Positions 1 through 9,344 of a stretch of 64,000 nt of DNA are shown here, one piece after another (within the stretch, counting starts at the first letter, position 1; the number at the start of each line of letters is the position of its first letter). The stretch lies in NCBI RefSeq assembly GCF_002210225.1, contig NZ_MWUJ01000001.1, forward strand, positions 306,381 to 370,380, read 5' to 3'. The DNA comes from Geofilum rhodophaeum. GTDB lineage: Bacteria; Bacteroidota; Bacteroidia; Bacteroidales; Marinilabiliaceae. The notes below the pieces were generated by a model. It did no database searches. It was not told the DNA's origin and saw only the letters and a list, made by a program, of their open reading frames with translations. The position numbers and the translations under genes are program-made.

Positions 1-1217
1 AGCTGATTGACTGCCTTTTCGTTGCCCCAGCCCAAATTTAGTCCCTGCACCCCTTTCTGGTCGCGCAAAACAGCAGCAAAACTGGCGGGACTGTGTTGGG
101 CCTTTTTGCCCAACAACTCCTTAACCCGCTCCATGCGGTAAGTACTGGACTCATCGGCCATCCCTTCCAAATTCAAGGCATTGTCTTTTAAGGCCTCGCT
201 CTGAAAGTGATTGGTTAAGACAAGCTGATTGGTACCGCTTTCGTACAAGGCGGTTTCGTCGATGGACTTCTCAATGACCACTGCCTTGCGGTCCCTGGCC
301 GAAACCACCAAAAAGGACTCCGCAACAAAGACCTCTGCCTCCTCAATGAGGGCATAGGCTTCGGCTATGGTGCCCGCATGCTGCAAGACCTCCCTGGCCA
401 AAATGGAGACGGGTTTACGTGCAGCCAGTGGAATGCCCGAGTTGGCCGCATTCAAAGTTACCACCAGGCCCTCGCTGTTCATTCCAGAAATTACCCCAAT
501 CATACCAGCCCAGGAAATGGATGCAAAAGCATGGCCCGTTTCCGGAGCAAAAAAAGTCACCAACTTATTGGAAGCAAAATCGTCGCCCATCGAAAAATCC
601 ATATTTCGACCCACCAGCAAACTGCCGTCCTCTGAAGCCTCATCCTGAACAGCAAAGGCTGTGCAAGCCACCAGATTCATATTCTGAAGGGCATGACCAA
701 TATCGTGTGCGGCATGGTAATTCAACATACGCTCATAACCCGCTCCTATAAAATCAAAGGAGTCGGACGCAAAACGGGACACCCCGTAGATTTCCTGCTG
801 CAAATCAAGGGGAATGTAGCTGTCTAGCTTGCGGTTGTACCAGGCCAGGAAGTACTTTAATTTATTGAGATAGGCATCAGAGGGAATCATTTCACGAATG
901 CCCTCCACAAAGTACTGTTCTTGCAAGGCATTAAGACTGTCGGTCAGCAAGCCATTCTTATAGCCCATTTCAAAAGGCGCTCCCGCCACATAAAGCTCCC
1001 ATATCCCATAGGCGTTCTTCTGCAGCCAACTGTCGCCATAGCGAAAGGCTTCCGGACCAAGCACTTCTTTATCACCAGAAAAGGCCCACTCCTCACCCAT
1101 GAGGGGAGGATGCACCTTTGTAAGTCGATTAAAAACCACCATCAGCAACAAAACCGACAGAACCAGTCCCACCAAAACACGCAGTAAGCGTTTCAAGCTC
1201 TTTGGCCATTTCTTCAT
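1..1217 (-). CDS. C45-type Ntn acyltransferase/hydrolase, 3' end cut by window edge
   Basis: The start codon is at 1217 and the frame stays open to base 1, giving 405 residues with the C-terminus missing. Residues 9-28 form a membrane anchor or uncleaved signal. Cys185 in the motif VACTAFAVQDE is followed by GRNMDFSM, the arrangement of the N-terminal nucleophile of acyl-CoA:6-aminopenicillanate acyltransferase and choloylglycine hydrolase relatives (peptidase family C45), where autocleavage exposes the Cys. The start lies one base after the stop of the flavoprotein gene, so the two are almost certainly co-transcribed. Genes of this family are known in flexirubin loci. I infer a role in acyl transfer, possibly forming the ester between the polyene acid and the resorcinol, or in releasing the product. 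The substrate cannot be read from the sequence. Confidence 0.82.
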   Translation of the reverse strand, partial: MKKWPKSLKRLLRVLVGLVLSVLLLMVVFNRLTKVHPPLMGEEWAFSGDKEVLGPEAFRYGDSWLQKNAYGIWELYVAGAPFEMGYKNGLLTDSLNALQEQYFVEGIREMIPSDAYLNKLKYFLAWYNRKLDSYIPLDLQQEIYGVSRFASDSFDFIGAGYERMLNYHAAHDIGHALQNMNLVACTAFAVQDEASEDGSLLVGRNMDFSMGDDFASNKLVTFFAPETGHAFASISWAGMIGVISGMNSEGLVVTLNAANSGIPLAARKPVSILAREVLQHAGTIAEAYALIEEAEVFVAESFLVVSARDRKAVVIEKSIDETALYESGTNQLVLTNHFQSEALKDNALNLEGMADESSTYRMERVKELLGKKAQHSPASFAAVLRDQKGVQGLNLGWGNEKAVNQ

Positions 1218-1218
1218 C

Positions 1219-2733
1219 TTATTCTTCCTTTCTTATTTCGGACAACAACAGGTTTACATCTACCTTGTTTGCACAAGCCAACAAGGCATTCATAGCCACC
1301 CCCATCACCCCGTGTATCCCAATACTCTGCCCACTTAAAAAGAAGTTGGGGACCCGGGTCACAGAAGGCATATAGGATCCAATTCCATTCTTATAATCCT
1401 TGGCAATACCGTACATCGAACCCTCCGGAATGCCGGTAAAATATCTGTAGGTAAGGGGACTGGAAGCAAACCAATCGTCAATGGCGGCCGGCAAATCAGA
1501 GAAAGCCATAGCTGCCAGGTCGAGCAGGCCTTCGCCCTTTTTCTGCTTAAAGTCCTTATACTCCGAATTGGTATTGTACGCACTTCCTGGCGTTTCCCAT
1601 TGTGCCACCTCCTCATAATGCATAAAAGAAATGATGGTAGCACTCTCTGCAAAACCAGGACAATCAGGATCCTCCGTGGTATACATCATCAAGGACTTGG
1701 GCCAGTCCTCTTTCTGGTAAACGGCCCCCCAAACATCCCGTGTGCGGGAATAAAAGACATTGGAGTTCAGATGCCTGAATTCGCCCGGTTTCAGACTCGC
1801 ATAGACGACAAAGGAGCCTATCGTATTGGGAAGCGACTTGAGGCGACGCACAAAAGGTGCTCGAAAAACGCCTGACTCAAAAAAATCAAGGGCTACCGAG
1901 GGGTGAATGGCTGCTATAAAATCTTCTGCAAAAAAACGTTGACCCTCCGAAGTTTGTGCATAACGCGCCCTGCCGTCCTCCATTTTAATATGCGCCACCT
2001 TACAATTGGTGACTACAGTCCCCTGCTGCTCCTCTATAATTTGCACCAGTGCGTTGGCCAGCTTAATGCTGCCGCCACGTATCTGCCAGGCACTCTGAAT
2101 AAAAACACAAGATATTAAAGCATGGACGTAAAAGGGGGTTCGCCGAGGATCTCCGGCGTATAAACCGTTGTTCGAAAGCCAGACTGCCTTCAATTCCTCA
2201 TTCTGGGTAAGTCCGTCAAGCACCTCCATCAGTCCGCGATCCGTAAAGGCACTTGGTGCCTGATCAGTCACTCCGCTTACCTCACGCAGGTTCAAAAAAG
2301 GATTGCTGTCCCAAACCGCCCTGATCTCCCGCACATAATTCACAACAGCCTCCCGCTCCGATGGGAAACGCCGCTCCAGCTCAGCCTGAAAGCCCTCAAA
2401 GCCCGAAACACTGCAATACCACTCCTTTCCCATACCGATGCGGTCAAAGCAGGCACGATCGAGGGAAACAAAATCAACCCGATCGATAACACCCAGGTAC
2501 TTGAAAAGCTTATGGAGCACCTGACCCTTTTCCAAGGCCCCCACATAATGCAAGCCGGTATTAAACACCTTGCCGCCGCGCTCGAAGCTTTGAAGATTGC
2601 CCCCAACATGTTTTTGTTGCTCCAAAACCCCCACACGAAAGCCATGCTTCCCCAACAAAGCGGCACACATCAAGCCCGAAAAACCAGCGCCTATTACCAC
2701 CACATCAAATTGCTTGTCAGCTGTTTTATCCAT
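1219..2733 (-). CDS. FAD-dependent oxidoreductase of the phytoene desaturase/CrtI-like family
   Basis: This 504-residue protein begins with a Rossmann dinucleotide site, VVVIGAGFSGLMCA (GxGxxG at residues 15-20), followed by an acidic residue and Arg/Gly-rich segment LEQQKHVGGN, as in amine oxidase and carotenoid desaturase/isomerase flavoproteins. The C-terminal segment GQSIGIHGVMGVAMNAL resembles the second FAD-contact motif of that family. Length is normal. It lies 22 bases downstream of the trifunctional MMPL gene and one base upstream of the C45 gene. Relatives occur in flexirubin clusters, where a redox step on the polyene or the aryl head (hydroxylation or desaturation) is plausible. 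The family is certain; the reaction is inference. CrtI-like members act on membrane-soluble polyenes, which would suit the substrate here. Confidence 0.85.
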   Translation of the reverse strand: MDKTADKQFDVVVIGAGFSGLMCAALLGKHGFRVGVLEQQKHVGGNLQSFERGGKVFNTGLHYVGALEKGQVLHKLFKYLGVIDRVDFVSLDRACFDRIGMGKEWYCSVSGFEGFQAELERRFPSEREAVVNYVREIRAVWDSNPFLNLREVSGVTDQAPSAFTDRGLMEVLDGLTQNEELKAVWLSNNGLYAGDPRRTPFYVHALISCVFIQSAWQIRGGSIKLANALVQIIEEQQGTVVTNCKVAHIKMEDGRARYAQTSEGQRFFAEDFIAAIHPSVALDFFESGVFRAPFVRRLKSLPNTIGSFVVYASLKPGEFRHLNSNVFYSRTRDVWGAVYQKEDWPKSLMMYTTEDPDCPGFAESATIISFMHYEEVAQWETPGSAYNTNSEYKDFKQKKGEGLLDLAAMAFSDLPAAIDDWFASSPLTYRYFTGIPEGSMYGIAKDYKNGIGSYMPSVTRVPNFFLSGQSIGIHGVMGVAMNALLACANKVDVNLLLSEIRKEE

Positions 2734-2755
2734 TCGTCCAATTCGTTATACAGGC

Positions 2756-5700
2756 TCACCTGCGCATTACAAAAGTCACATTGGAGGTGCCCAAATAAGC
2801 CTTATCCACAGCCGTGCACGACACCCCAAGTTTTTGTGCCAAGGCCATAATATCGCGGCCCGACAAATACGACAACTCGTTTTCGGTTCGGTTAAAGCGA
2901 AACAAGCGTGTCGACTGAAACTCCGTCCATCGGGTCATCAGCGTGCGCCGCTTCATATCTGTATCTGCATCACGCACCACCACCAGGCCGCCATCAGGAA
3001 TCGCATTCAGGGCCTCCTCAATCAAGTCCAATTGCCGTTCCTTCGGAAGGTAGTGCAACACGTCGTTGAAAACATAGGCTTTGGCTGAAGGGAGCGGAGC
3101 TTTCGAGACATCAACTGCCCTATACTGAAGGCCCTCATCTCTTAATCCCAAATTTTGAGCAACTGCAATCTTTTCTTCATCGTAATCCAAACCCAGCACT
3201 TCTCTTTCCTTCGAGCGCAGGCGCAAAAGCTGACAAAGGAAACCATAACCACACCCCACATCCACAATCTTTCCCTCTTTTGGCAGCAACTGGTCGTAAT
3301 AGGCGTAATCCTTTTCGAGCCCGATTTTAATTCGGGCATACCACTCTAAAACAGGCCCTTTGTATAAATACTGATTCAACAATAAGTTTCTAAAATAGGA
3401 CGGACTGGCCCAGGCTTGCTCCAGCTCAGCCAAGGTGTCGCGATACTGTGCGCAAACCTTGCGAGACTGCTTTTTGTAGGTAACACCGGCAGAGGTTAGC
3501 TCGGGTTCGGGCCGTATCCGATCCAGCACCTGCAGTGTGATGGTACCCGGACGGAGCAGGAACTCTGTTTTGGGCAAACAATCGTAAGCCCCGTGCAATA
3601 CCAAAGGCTGAATTTCTAGTCCCAGCTCATCGGCTACCCGAAAAGCACCTTGGTGAAAGCGTTGAATCCGGCCATCGGGGCTACGATGCCCCTCTGGAAA
3701 AATCAACACCGAATAGCCCTCTCGGACCTTTTGCTGAAGGCGGCCAAAACCCGCCTCCAGGCCCCGATAGGCGGGAAAATAATCGGCAAAACGAATCAAA
3801 GCGCCGTAAAACACATTATTGTAAACCCATTCATTGGTGAAAACAATGATCTTAGGATGCAACATTAAAAGCAAAACCAAGTCGAGGTGCGACTGGTGGT
3901 TGCTGATGAGCACCGACGGTTTTGAAAAATCCAGCTTTTCAAAACCCAGGTAGCGCTTTTTGATGGGAAAAACCAAGGTTACAATAGCCCTTGAGAACCG
4001 ACTGATCAGCCAGGCCATAATGTACTTTTTACGACTCCGACTTAGGGGAAGCAACACAAGAAAAGGCAGCAGAGAGGTCATGATCAGGGCGCCCAATAAA
4101 AACACCACAAAAACCAAAAGAGAAAAGAGCAGATGCCGCAACACCACCGGCTGCTTTCGCTTTATTCCTTTTTTGGCAATCAGCCAGTTAAATAGAAAAG
4201 GCGTTAACACAAAGGTAATCACCAGGGCCGAACCAATTCCGATGATCGACACCAAGGCTATAGACCGAATGGCCGGGTGCTGGGCAAAGACCAACACGCC
4301 AAAACCACCCAAAGTGGTGAGTGCCGACATTAATACCGACAATTTGAATCGAACAAGAGGGACGGCGCCATACTTGTAATCATCGGCCAGTCCACTGACC
4401 AAAAATATGCTGTAGTCCAGGCCCAATCCAAAAATAAAACTGGAAATGATCACATTGAAAATATTGAAAGACAAACCCAGAAGTCCCATCCACCCCAAGG
4501 TCCATAACCAACTCAACAAAATTGGAATAAAAGTGACCAGCGCCAATTCAATGCGGCCGAAATAAAACAACAAAACCAAAAAAACCACGCCCATGGAGAG
4601 CAGGGACAGCTTGTTAAAATCTTCTTTTAGTATGTCGAGCAGCCTATTGATGAACAACTGCTGATCGTAAATTACCAGATCAGGTTCTGCTGCCAACCGC
4701 TCGAGCAACGCATGCTTTTCCCCTTCCGCCGCTTTTAATACGGTAGCCACATAATAGGTTTCGCCCGAGCGGGTTATGTAGTTACCGGTTAACTCGCCAA
4801 AGGCTTCCTGAAGAACTTCGGGTCGCTGCGTTTGGATGTCCCGTGCCACCAGGTCGGTAAAAGCAGTAAAGGCTTCGGACTTAATCTTATAGTGCCGGGC
4901 AGCCTCAGCCAAAGATGTTGTCAACTGCTGCTGTCGCAACGGGGTCCAAAAAGACCGCCATTGCGCCAATTTTTGAAGTTGAGTGGCCGTATCGGGAACC
5001 AGGCCCGCTACCGACACCAATGCCGTAGCGCTGCCTTCGGTTTGTAAAGCCTCAAAAAAAGCGGCCCGCTTACCTGCATGCTCCAGTGCTTCATTCAGGC
5101 TTTGACCATCAGAAAAAGCAAACACATTGCTGTTGGCCTGAGCACTGATGCGTTTTAAGGCCTGTTCGGCACGCCCCACCTCATCCGATTGATAATTAAG
5201 GGCAGCAATATCGCCATTGAAACGGAGCCGGGGGACAAAAACCGCCAGAAAAACACTGAAAATCAAGACTCCGAAAACCAAGTAAGGCCGAGTATGAAAA
5301 GGATAGGCGGCAACCCAACTGAAAAAGGAAGTCTTGGGCGTTTTTTGCTTTGGCTTAAGAAAGCGTGCCAGCTGCGGAAGAACAATTAAAGCGGCTGCTG
5401 CCGAGAACAAAATACCAAAGGTGGCGAAAAGACTCAACTGCTCCAGAGCCTCTGCCTTAAGAACAGAGATACAAAGCAAGGCCGAAGCCGTCGTTATACT
5501 GCTGATAACCACTGGAGCTGCGACCTTTCCCAAGGTCTCCTTAATCGACCCGGCCTCCTTAAAATGGGTAAAAACATGCAAGGCGTAATCGACCGAGATG
5601 CCCAACAAAATGGCCCCGACGCCCAACGAAATCACAGAAACCTCACCACGCAGCAGCGATAAGAAAAGTAAGCCTCCTACAGCCCCAATAACAACGGGCA

Positions 5701-6595
5701 CAAATAAAAAGAGTAAAACCCGCAGCTGACGAAAATAAAACCAAAACAGTAAGGTTAAAAAGACCAGGGAAATGCCTACTGTAACAACAATATCGGTCTT
5801 CACTTGCCGGGCATTTTCCACAGCCACCACCGTACCTCCATAAACCTGAACCCCCACCGGCTCAAATTGCCCATCGACCAGCTCACCCAAGTCCAGGAGC
5901 CCCTGTACCAAAGTCGCATTTTCGCGCGTATTGGAGGCGGGATAAGCCGGATCTATAAAGAGCAGCAGATTTCGGTGATCACGGGTAAAGATGTGCCCGT
6001 TGTAGATTTCAAAATTCTCATCCACATTAAAAGCAGAAAGTTGCTTTACCTGTTGAGCCACTATCCCCAGAGGATCCTTAAAGAAGAAACGTCCGGTAGC
6101 AAAACCAGCCGGTGAAATCAGGCTTCGATAACCGGCCTCTACCCGGGCCATAATACTGGAGTCGTTCAACAAGCCCTCCAGATACACATAATCTTTGTCG
6201 GACAAATAAAAAGGCAAATGCGCCTGTACTACATCAAATACCGCCAGGGCTTGTTGCTGGTCCGCCGCAAACTCCACCCCCTCAATCAGCCCTTGAAAGT
6301 GCGACAGGGAATCAGAAAAGGCCCGTCCGGCTTCGAGCAACTTTAAAGGATCTGTCTTGGCCGAATCGCACAGCGAAAAAGTTACCACAATCCGATCGGC
6401 CAACTCCGAACTGTTAAAAACATCGCTGATGGCATTAATCCGCTCATCGCGAGGAATAATGGAACTGGCATCTTCTTTAAACCCCACCCGAAGCAGCAAA
6501 ACGAGCGAAAACACCACCAGCAAAAACAGTCCCCCCACAAAAAAACGCAGACGTCCGGAAAGAAAGGTATATAAGCGAACAAACAAGGCTCCCAT
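2756..6595 (-). CDS. Trifunctional MMPL exporter / lysophospholipid acyltransferase / SAM methyltransferase
   Basis: This 1279-residue fusion has three parts. Residues 1-840 are an RND/MMPL (HAE3-like) transporter: a first membrane helix at about 16-37, a periplasmic loop, helix bundles near 265-410 and 655-805, and the repeat motif GISVDYALH / GLGLDYSIF. Residues about 870-1050 form a PlsC-type acyltransferase with NHQSHLD (His900 and Asp905, the HX4D pair) and FPEGHRS (966-972). Residues about 1095-1279 are a class I methyltransferase with VDVGCGYG (1111-1118) and LGLDYDEEK. The frame is unbroken, so the fusion is real. The start directly follows the glycosyltransferase stop. Known fusions of this kind occur in flexirubin loci. 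I infer that it moves the lipid-like pigment across or along the inner membrane, with acyl transfer and methylation coupled to export. Confidence 0.92.
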   Translation of the reverse strand: MGALFVRLYTFLSGRLRFFVGGLFLLVVFSLVLLLRVGFKEDASSIIPRDERINAISDVFNSSELADRIVVTFSLCDSAKTDPLKLLEAGRAFSDSLSHFQGLIEGVEFAADQQQALAVFDVVQAHLPFYLSDKDYVYLEGLLNDSSIMARVEAGYRSLISPAGFATGRFFFKDPLGIVAQQVKQLSAFNVDENFEIYNGHIFTRDHRNLLLFIDPAYPASNTRENATLVQGLLDLGELVDGQFEPVGVQVYGGTVVAVENARQVKTDIVVTVGISLVFLTLLFWFYFRQLRVLLFLFVPVVIGAVGGLLFLSLLRGEVSVISLGVGAILLGISVDYALHVFTHFKEAGSIKETLGKVAAPVVISSITTASALLCISVLKAEALEQLSLFATFGILFSAAAALIVLPQLARFLKPKQKTPKTSFFSWVAAYPFHTRPYLVFGVLIFSVFLAVFVPRLRFNGDIAALNYQSDEVGRAEQALKRISAQANSNVFAFSDGQSLNEALEHAGKRAAFFEALQTEGSATALVSVAGLVPDTATQLQKLAQWRSFWTPLRQQQLTTSLAEAARHYKIKSEAFTAFTDLVARDIQTQRPEVLQEAFGELTGNYITRSGETYYVATVLKAAEGEKHALLERLAAEPDLVIYDQQLFINRLLDILKEDFNKLSLLSMGVVFLVLLFYFGRIELALVTFIPILLSWLWTLGWMGLLGLSFNIFNVIISSFIFGLGLDYSIFLVSGLADDYKYGAVPLVRFKLSVLMSALTTLGGFGVLVFAQHPAIRSIALVSIIGIGSALVITFVLTPFLFNWLIAKKGIKRKQPVVLRHLLFSLLVFVVFLLGALIMTSLLPFLVLLPLSRSRKKYIMAWLISRFSRAIVTLVFPIKKRYLGFEKLDFSKPSVLISNHQSHLDLVLLLMLHPKIIVFTNEWVYNNVFYGALIRFADYFPAYRGLEAGFGRLQQKVREGYSVLIFPEGHRSPDGRIQRFHQGAFRVADELGLEIQPLVLHGAYDCLPKTEFLLRPGTITLQVLDRIRPEPELTSAGVTYKKQSRKVCAQYRDTLAELEQAWASPSYFRNLLLNQYLYKGPVLEWYARIKIGLEKDYAYYDQLLPKEGKIVDVGCGYGFLCQLLRLRSKEREVLGLDYDEEKIAVAQNLGLRDEGLQYRAVDVSKAPLPSAKAYVFNDVLHYLPKERQLDLIEEALNAIPDGGLVVVRDADTDMKRRTLMTRWTEFQSTRLFRFNRTENELSYLSGRDIMALAQKLGVSCTAVDKAYLGTSNVTFVMRR

Positions 6596-7780
6596 TTACT
6601 TAGACTTTCTTAAAATGAGCAACAAATAGGAAAAAAAAGCGGCTGCAGTTCCGGCCAGCACGGAAAACCCAACGGCACCAACTAAGTACTGCAGCAGGTT
6701 ATCACCAATGGCAGCCAGAGACAAATCAAAATTAACTTGCCAGGAACCAGCACCGAGCATATAACTGCCCGTTACATAACTCAAATACAAAATAAGGGGA
6801 ATCATGGGGGGAATACTGATGTTGGCAGCTACAAAGAAAAGCCCCTTGTGCAAAGAAAACCAATGTGCCAAAACAAAACCAACCAGCAACTGATAGCCCC
6901 AAATGGGGAAGATGCCCATAAAAACACCAAAGCCTACAGACAGGGCTGTTTTTTTGGGGGACAGCTGAGACAGCGATTGTCGCAGCTCCCGCCAAAGATC
7001 CCGCAAATTCTTTTTCCGGTAAACATTAAATACCCGACGCGGATGATGGTAAAAGAAGGCCATCAGCACCAATACGGTATTCAAAACACTGATTCTGAAA
7101 AAATCCTTAAAAGGCCTGAAGTGAGAAACACGCTCCTCTGCCACCGGATAGAAGACATCAATTGGGGCGGCCAATAACTCCACCCCCTTCCAGGCACTGC
7201 GCACCATTACTTCTATTTCAAACTCATAGCGACTGGTAAAAAAAGAAGTTTTGTGCAAGGCCTCCAGTGGGTAAAGACGGTAGCCCGACTGCGTATCGGG
7301 CAGGTCAAGACCGGTTTCTACCTTAAACCAAAAATTGGAGAATTTATTGGCAAAAGAGCTCTGCTTGTTCATATTCTCCTGGTTGAGGTTGCGCGCACCC
7401 ACAATGAGGGCGTTGGGATGTTGCTCCAACATCTCCAGAAACACCGCCAGATCCTTGGCATAATGCTGGCCATCTGAATCAATGCTGATGGCGTAGCGGT
7501 AGCCCTTTTGCCAGGCAAAGCGAAAACCGCTCTTCAAGGCATGCCCCTTACCCCGATTTTTGGGATAACTGAGCACCTGCACCCCGGGGAATTGCGCCAA
7601 AACCGACAGGGTAGCATCGGTACTGCCGTCGTTAACCACTACAATGTCGTTGCAATAGCGGCCCACATCCTGCAAAACAGCCCCCAAAAACTGAGCGTTG
7701 TTGTAGGTAGGAATCAATACACAACATTGGTGTTGCACAAACAAGTTGGCCAGAGACCTAGTTGATTCGGTAACTTCCAT
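6596..7780 (-). CDS. Family 2 glycosyltransferase with C-terminal DUF2062 membrane domain
   Basis: This 394-residue protein has a GT-A domain in the first 240 residues: CVLIPTYNN (20-28), VVNDGSTD and the metal-binding ISIDSDGQHY near residue 100. This resembles dolichyl-phosphate mannosyltransferase-like enzymes. The C-terminus (about 280-390) is a DUF2062 domain with hydrophobic helices and the motif GVFMGIFPIWGYQ. The gene overlaps the upstream hotdog gene by 23 bases and abuts the next gene. Glycosyltransferases of this architecture are regular members of aryl polyene and flexirubin clusters. A role in placing a sugar on the pigment or anchoring it to a glycolipid is possible, but the acceptor is not known. 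Confidence 0.88.
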   Translation of the reverse strand: MEVTESTRSLANLFVQHQCCVLIPTYNNAQFLGAVLQDVGRYCNDIVVVNDGSTDATLSVLAQFPGVQVLSYPKNRGKGHALKSGFRFAWQKGYRYAISIDSDGQHYAKDLAVFLEMLEQHPNALIVGARNLNQENMNKQSSFANKFSNFWFKVETGLDLPDTQSGYRLYPLEALHKTSFFTSRYEFEIEVMVRSAWKGVELLAAPIDVFYPVAEERVSHFRPFKDFFRISVLNTVLVLMAFFYHHPRRVFNVYRKKNLRDLWRELRQSLSQLSPKKTALSVGFGVFMGIFPIWGYQLLVGFVLAHWFSLHKGLFFVAANISIPPMIPLILYLSYVTGSYMLGAGSWQVNFDLSLAAIGDNLLQYLVGAVGFSVLAGTAAAFFSYLLLILRKSK

Positions 7781-8126
7781 TGAGCTTCAGCACTTTTCGT
7801 TGTTCAACCAATATTTCGGCATTTACTGCAAGGACTTCACCTTCCTGTTTTCCAAACTTTATCTTAACCACCAGCACCTTATCCTCCTCTGGATTGTGCA
7901 TGGATAAAAATTTGACATCGCGCGCATGCTCCAGTTCCACCGGTCGCTGCAATACTTCGGACAATAAGTCGGCTACCAGAAGCATCTGGCAAACCCCGGG
8001 CGTAACAGGTGCCTGCGGAAAATGTCCCCTATATAAGGGGTGTGTGGCGTTAAAGACCACCTTCGCCTCTAAGTGCGTCTCCCCCACTGCGGTGAGTTCG
8101 TACGAATACAAATTCTTCGTCGTCAT
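7758..8126 (-). CDS. Hotdog-fold 3-hydroxyacyl-ACP dehydratase-like protein (ApeI/FabZ type)
   Basis: This 122-residue single hotdog domain contains HPLYRGHFPQAPVTPGV (residues 29-45), which matches the FabZ/FabA active-site loop with His35. The Glu that normally follows in the FabZ central helix is not seen at its usual place, where the sequence reads CQMLLVADLL. Aryl polyene clusters carry a comparable protein (ApeI), thought to dehydrate beta-hydroxyacyl-ACP intermediates during polyene extension. The start overlaps the stop of the preceding gene by four bases (ATGA), a sign of translational coupling. The fold assignment is firm; activity is less certain because of the altered helix. A thioesterase-like role is the main alternative. 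Confidence 0.82.
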   Translation of the reverse strand: MTTKNLYSYELTAVGETHLEAKVVFNATHPLYRGHFPQAPVTPGVCQMLLVADLLSEVLQRPVELEHARDVKFLSMHNPEEDKVLVVKIKFGKQEGEVLAVNAEILVEQRKVLKLNGSYRIN

Positions 8127-8743
8127 AATCCCTTATATTTAACCAAGTTCATTTCAACACGCAAAGGCAGGCCCCTGTGCCCGAAATGAATGTTTTGGAC
8201 CTGTTGTGCCTCATTCCGCTCCAGCTTCATTCGTACGTGCGGAAACAAACCGCGTCGCCACACCGCCTCCTTCACCTCAAAACCCTGTTGAAAGCGATAA
8301 ACGAAAGTGCCCCCATGGTGCCTGAACTTTAATTTTTCACCCAACACCCATTGCTGCGAATCGAGGCCGGGGACCTGAGAAAAATCCTGCAACAAGAGCC
8401 TGAAATCATTAAAAAGAACTTTTAACAAGCGTGGATCCTGAAGAAAATCCTTCCCGGAAACGACTGTAAACTCATCATCCCGGTAACGGACATCGAGCAG
8501 GGTTAAACCAAACTCCGACATAAATACAGTATGAATAGACCCGTCGGAAGGCAAGCGCTTAATCAGTATCAAGCCCGAAAAGCGATGCGCTTTAAAGCCT
8601 ATGCGCGCCTGATACAAATAGGAATCGTAAGCCGCGCCCAAAACACCGGACGGACCGGCACTGAGGCTGTCGGGGGGACCGGCATGCAAGCTGAGCCAAC
8701 AGGCACTAGCGAACATCAAAAACAGCATCCTCAATCGGCTCAT
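8123..8743 (-). CDS. Exported protein of unknown function next to LolA (possible LolB-like partner)
   Basis: This 206-residue protein has an N-terminal signal peptide (basic MSRLR, then a hydrophobic stretch ending near LSLHA) and no other membrane segment. The mature part is rich in beta-strand patterns and basic residues, without a motif I can name. Its first bases overlap the 3' end of the lolA-like gene (overlap 38 bases; shorter with internal Met6 or Met10), so translation is probably coupled. Aryl polyene clusters usually carry a LolA-like carrier next to an outer-membrane-side acceptor protein. By position this one may receive a hydrophobic cargo from the LolA homologue. No lipobox Cys is evident, which speaks against a true LolB. 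Confidence 0.65.
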   Translation of the reverse strand: MSRLRMLFLMFASACWLSLHAGPPDSLSAGPSGVLGAAYDSYLYQARIGFKAHRFSGLILIKRLPSDGSIHTVFMSEFGLTLLDVRYRDDEFTVVSGKDFLQDPRLLKVLFNDFRLLLQDFSQVPGLDSQQWVLGEKLKFRHHGGTFVYRFQQGFEVKEAVWRRGLFPHVRMKLERNEAQQVQNIHFGHRGLPLRVEMNLVKYKGL

Positions 8744-9344
8744 TCATTTTTCGGTTTACAAATGAAATCTGGGTAAAATCCGTTTCGCTTTCCCTAATAA
8801 TGACCTTTAGGGCCAAGAGGCTTTCCTTATCCAAATACACCTCGCTTTGCTGAATAAACTGTTTCAATTGCGCATCTCGGGGCTGCATCACCAGCAAATA
8901 ATCCCGGGCGCCTTCATAAACCTGGAGATCAAAACGCTGATCACCCATAACACTGCCTTTAGCTATGCTGATGATCAAATCGTTTAAAAGCTTAAAGGCA
9001 GGATTGGATTTCACGTCGAACACCTTGACCTCTCCCTGATCCTTGATGAAGAACCGGCCGTCTTTGATCACAATAAGGTAATGAAAAGGACTGTCGTAAG
9101 CCCAACGCAGACTATTGTCGTCGCGGTACCAAAAAGCCCCCTTGCTCTCAACCACTTCATCGAGATAGGCCAACTTTTTTTCCTGAACAAAAGAACTGCT
9201 GATGGATCGAACCGTGGCGGCACTTCCACGAAATTCCTGCTCCAGAGCAGAGGCATCCTCCACCAGCGTATAGCCGGCTGGCTGAGCCGCCACCCGGCCT
9301 ATTGCCAGAGAAAAGACGAAAACAAGACAGAGCAAACACTTCAT
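8706..9344 (-). CDS. LolA-like outer-membrane lipoprotein/lipid carrier
   Basis: This 212-residue periplasmic protein has a signal peptide (about 1-20, ending in VAA before QPAGY). A LolA-type body follows: a Ser-rich strand VRSISSSFVQEKKLAYLDE, then GAFWYRDDNSLRWAYDSPF, the typical W-Y-dehydro strand pattern of outer-membrane lipoprotein carriers. It overlaps the deacetylase gene by four bases and the next exported protein by 38. LolA normally carries lipoproteins across the periplasm. Cluster-linked LolA homologues in aryl polyene and flexirubin loci are thought to carry the pigment or its lipid precursor to the outer membrane. That cargo is inference; the family call is well supported. Confidence 0.83.
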   Translation of the reverse strand: MKCLLCLVFVFSLAIGRVAAQPAGYTLVEDASALEQEFRGSAATVRSISSSFVQEKKLAYLDEVVESKGAFWYRDDNSLRWAYDSPFHYLIVIKDGRFFIKDQGEVKVFDVKSNPAFKLLNDLIISIAKGSVMGDQRFDLQVYEGARDYLLVMQPRDAQLKQFIQQSEVYLDKESLLALKVIIRESETDFTQISFVNRKMNEPIEDAVFDVR

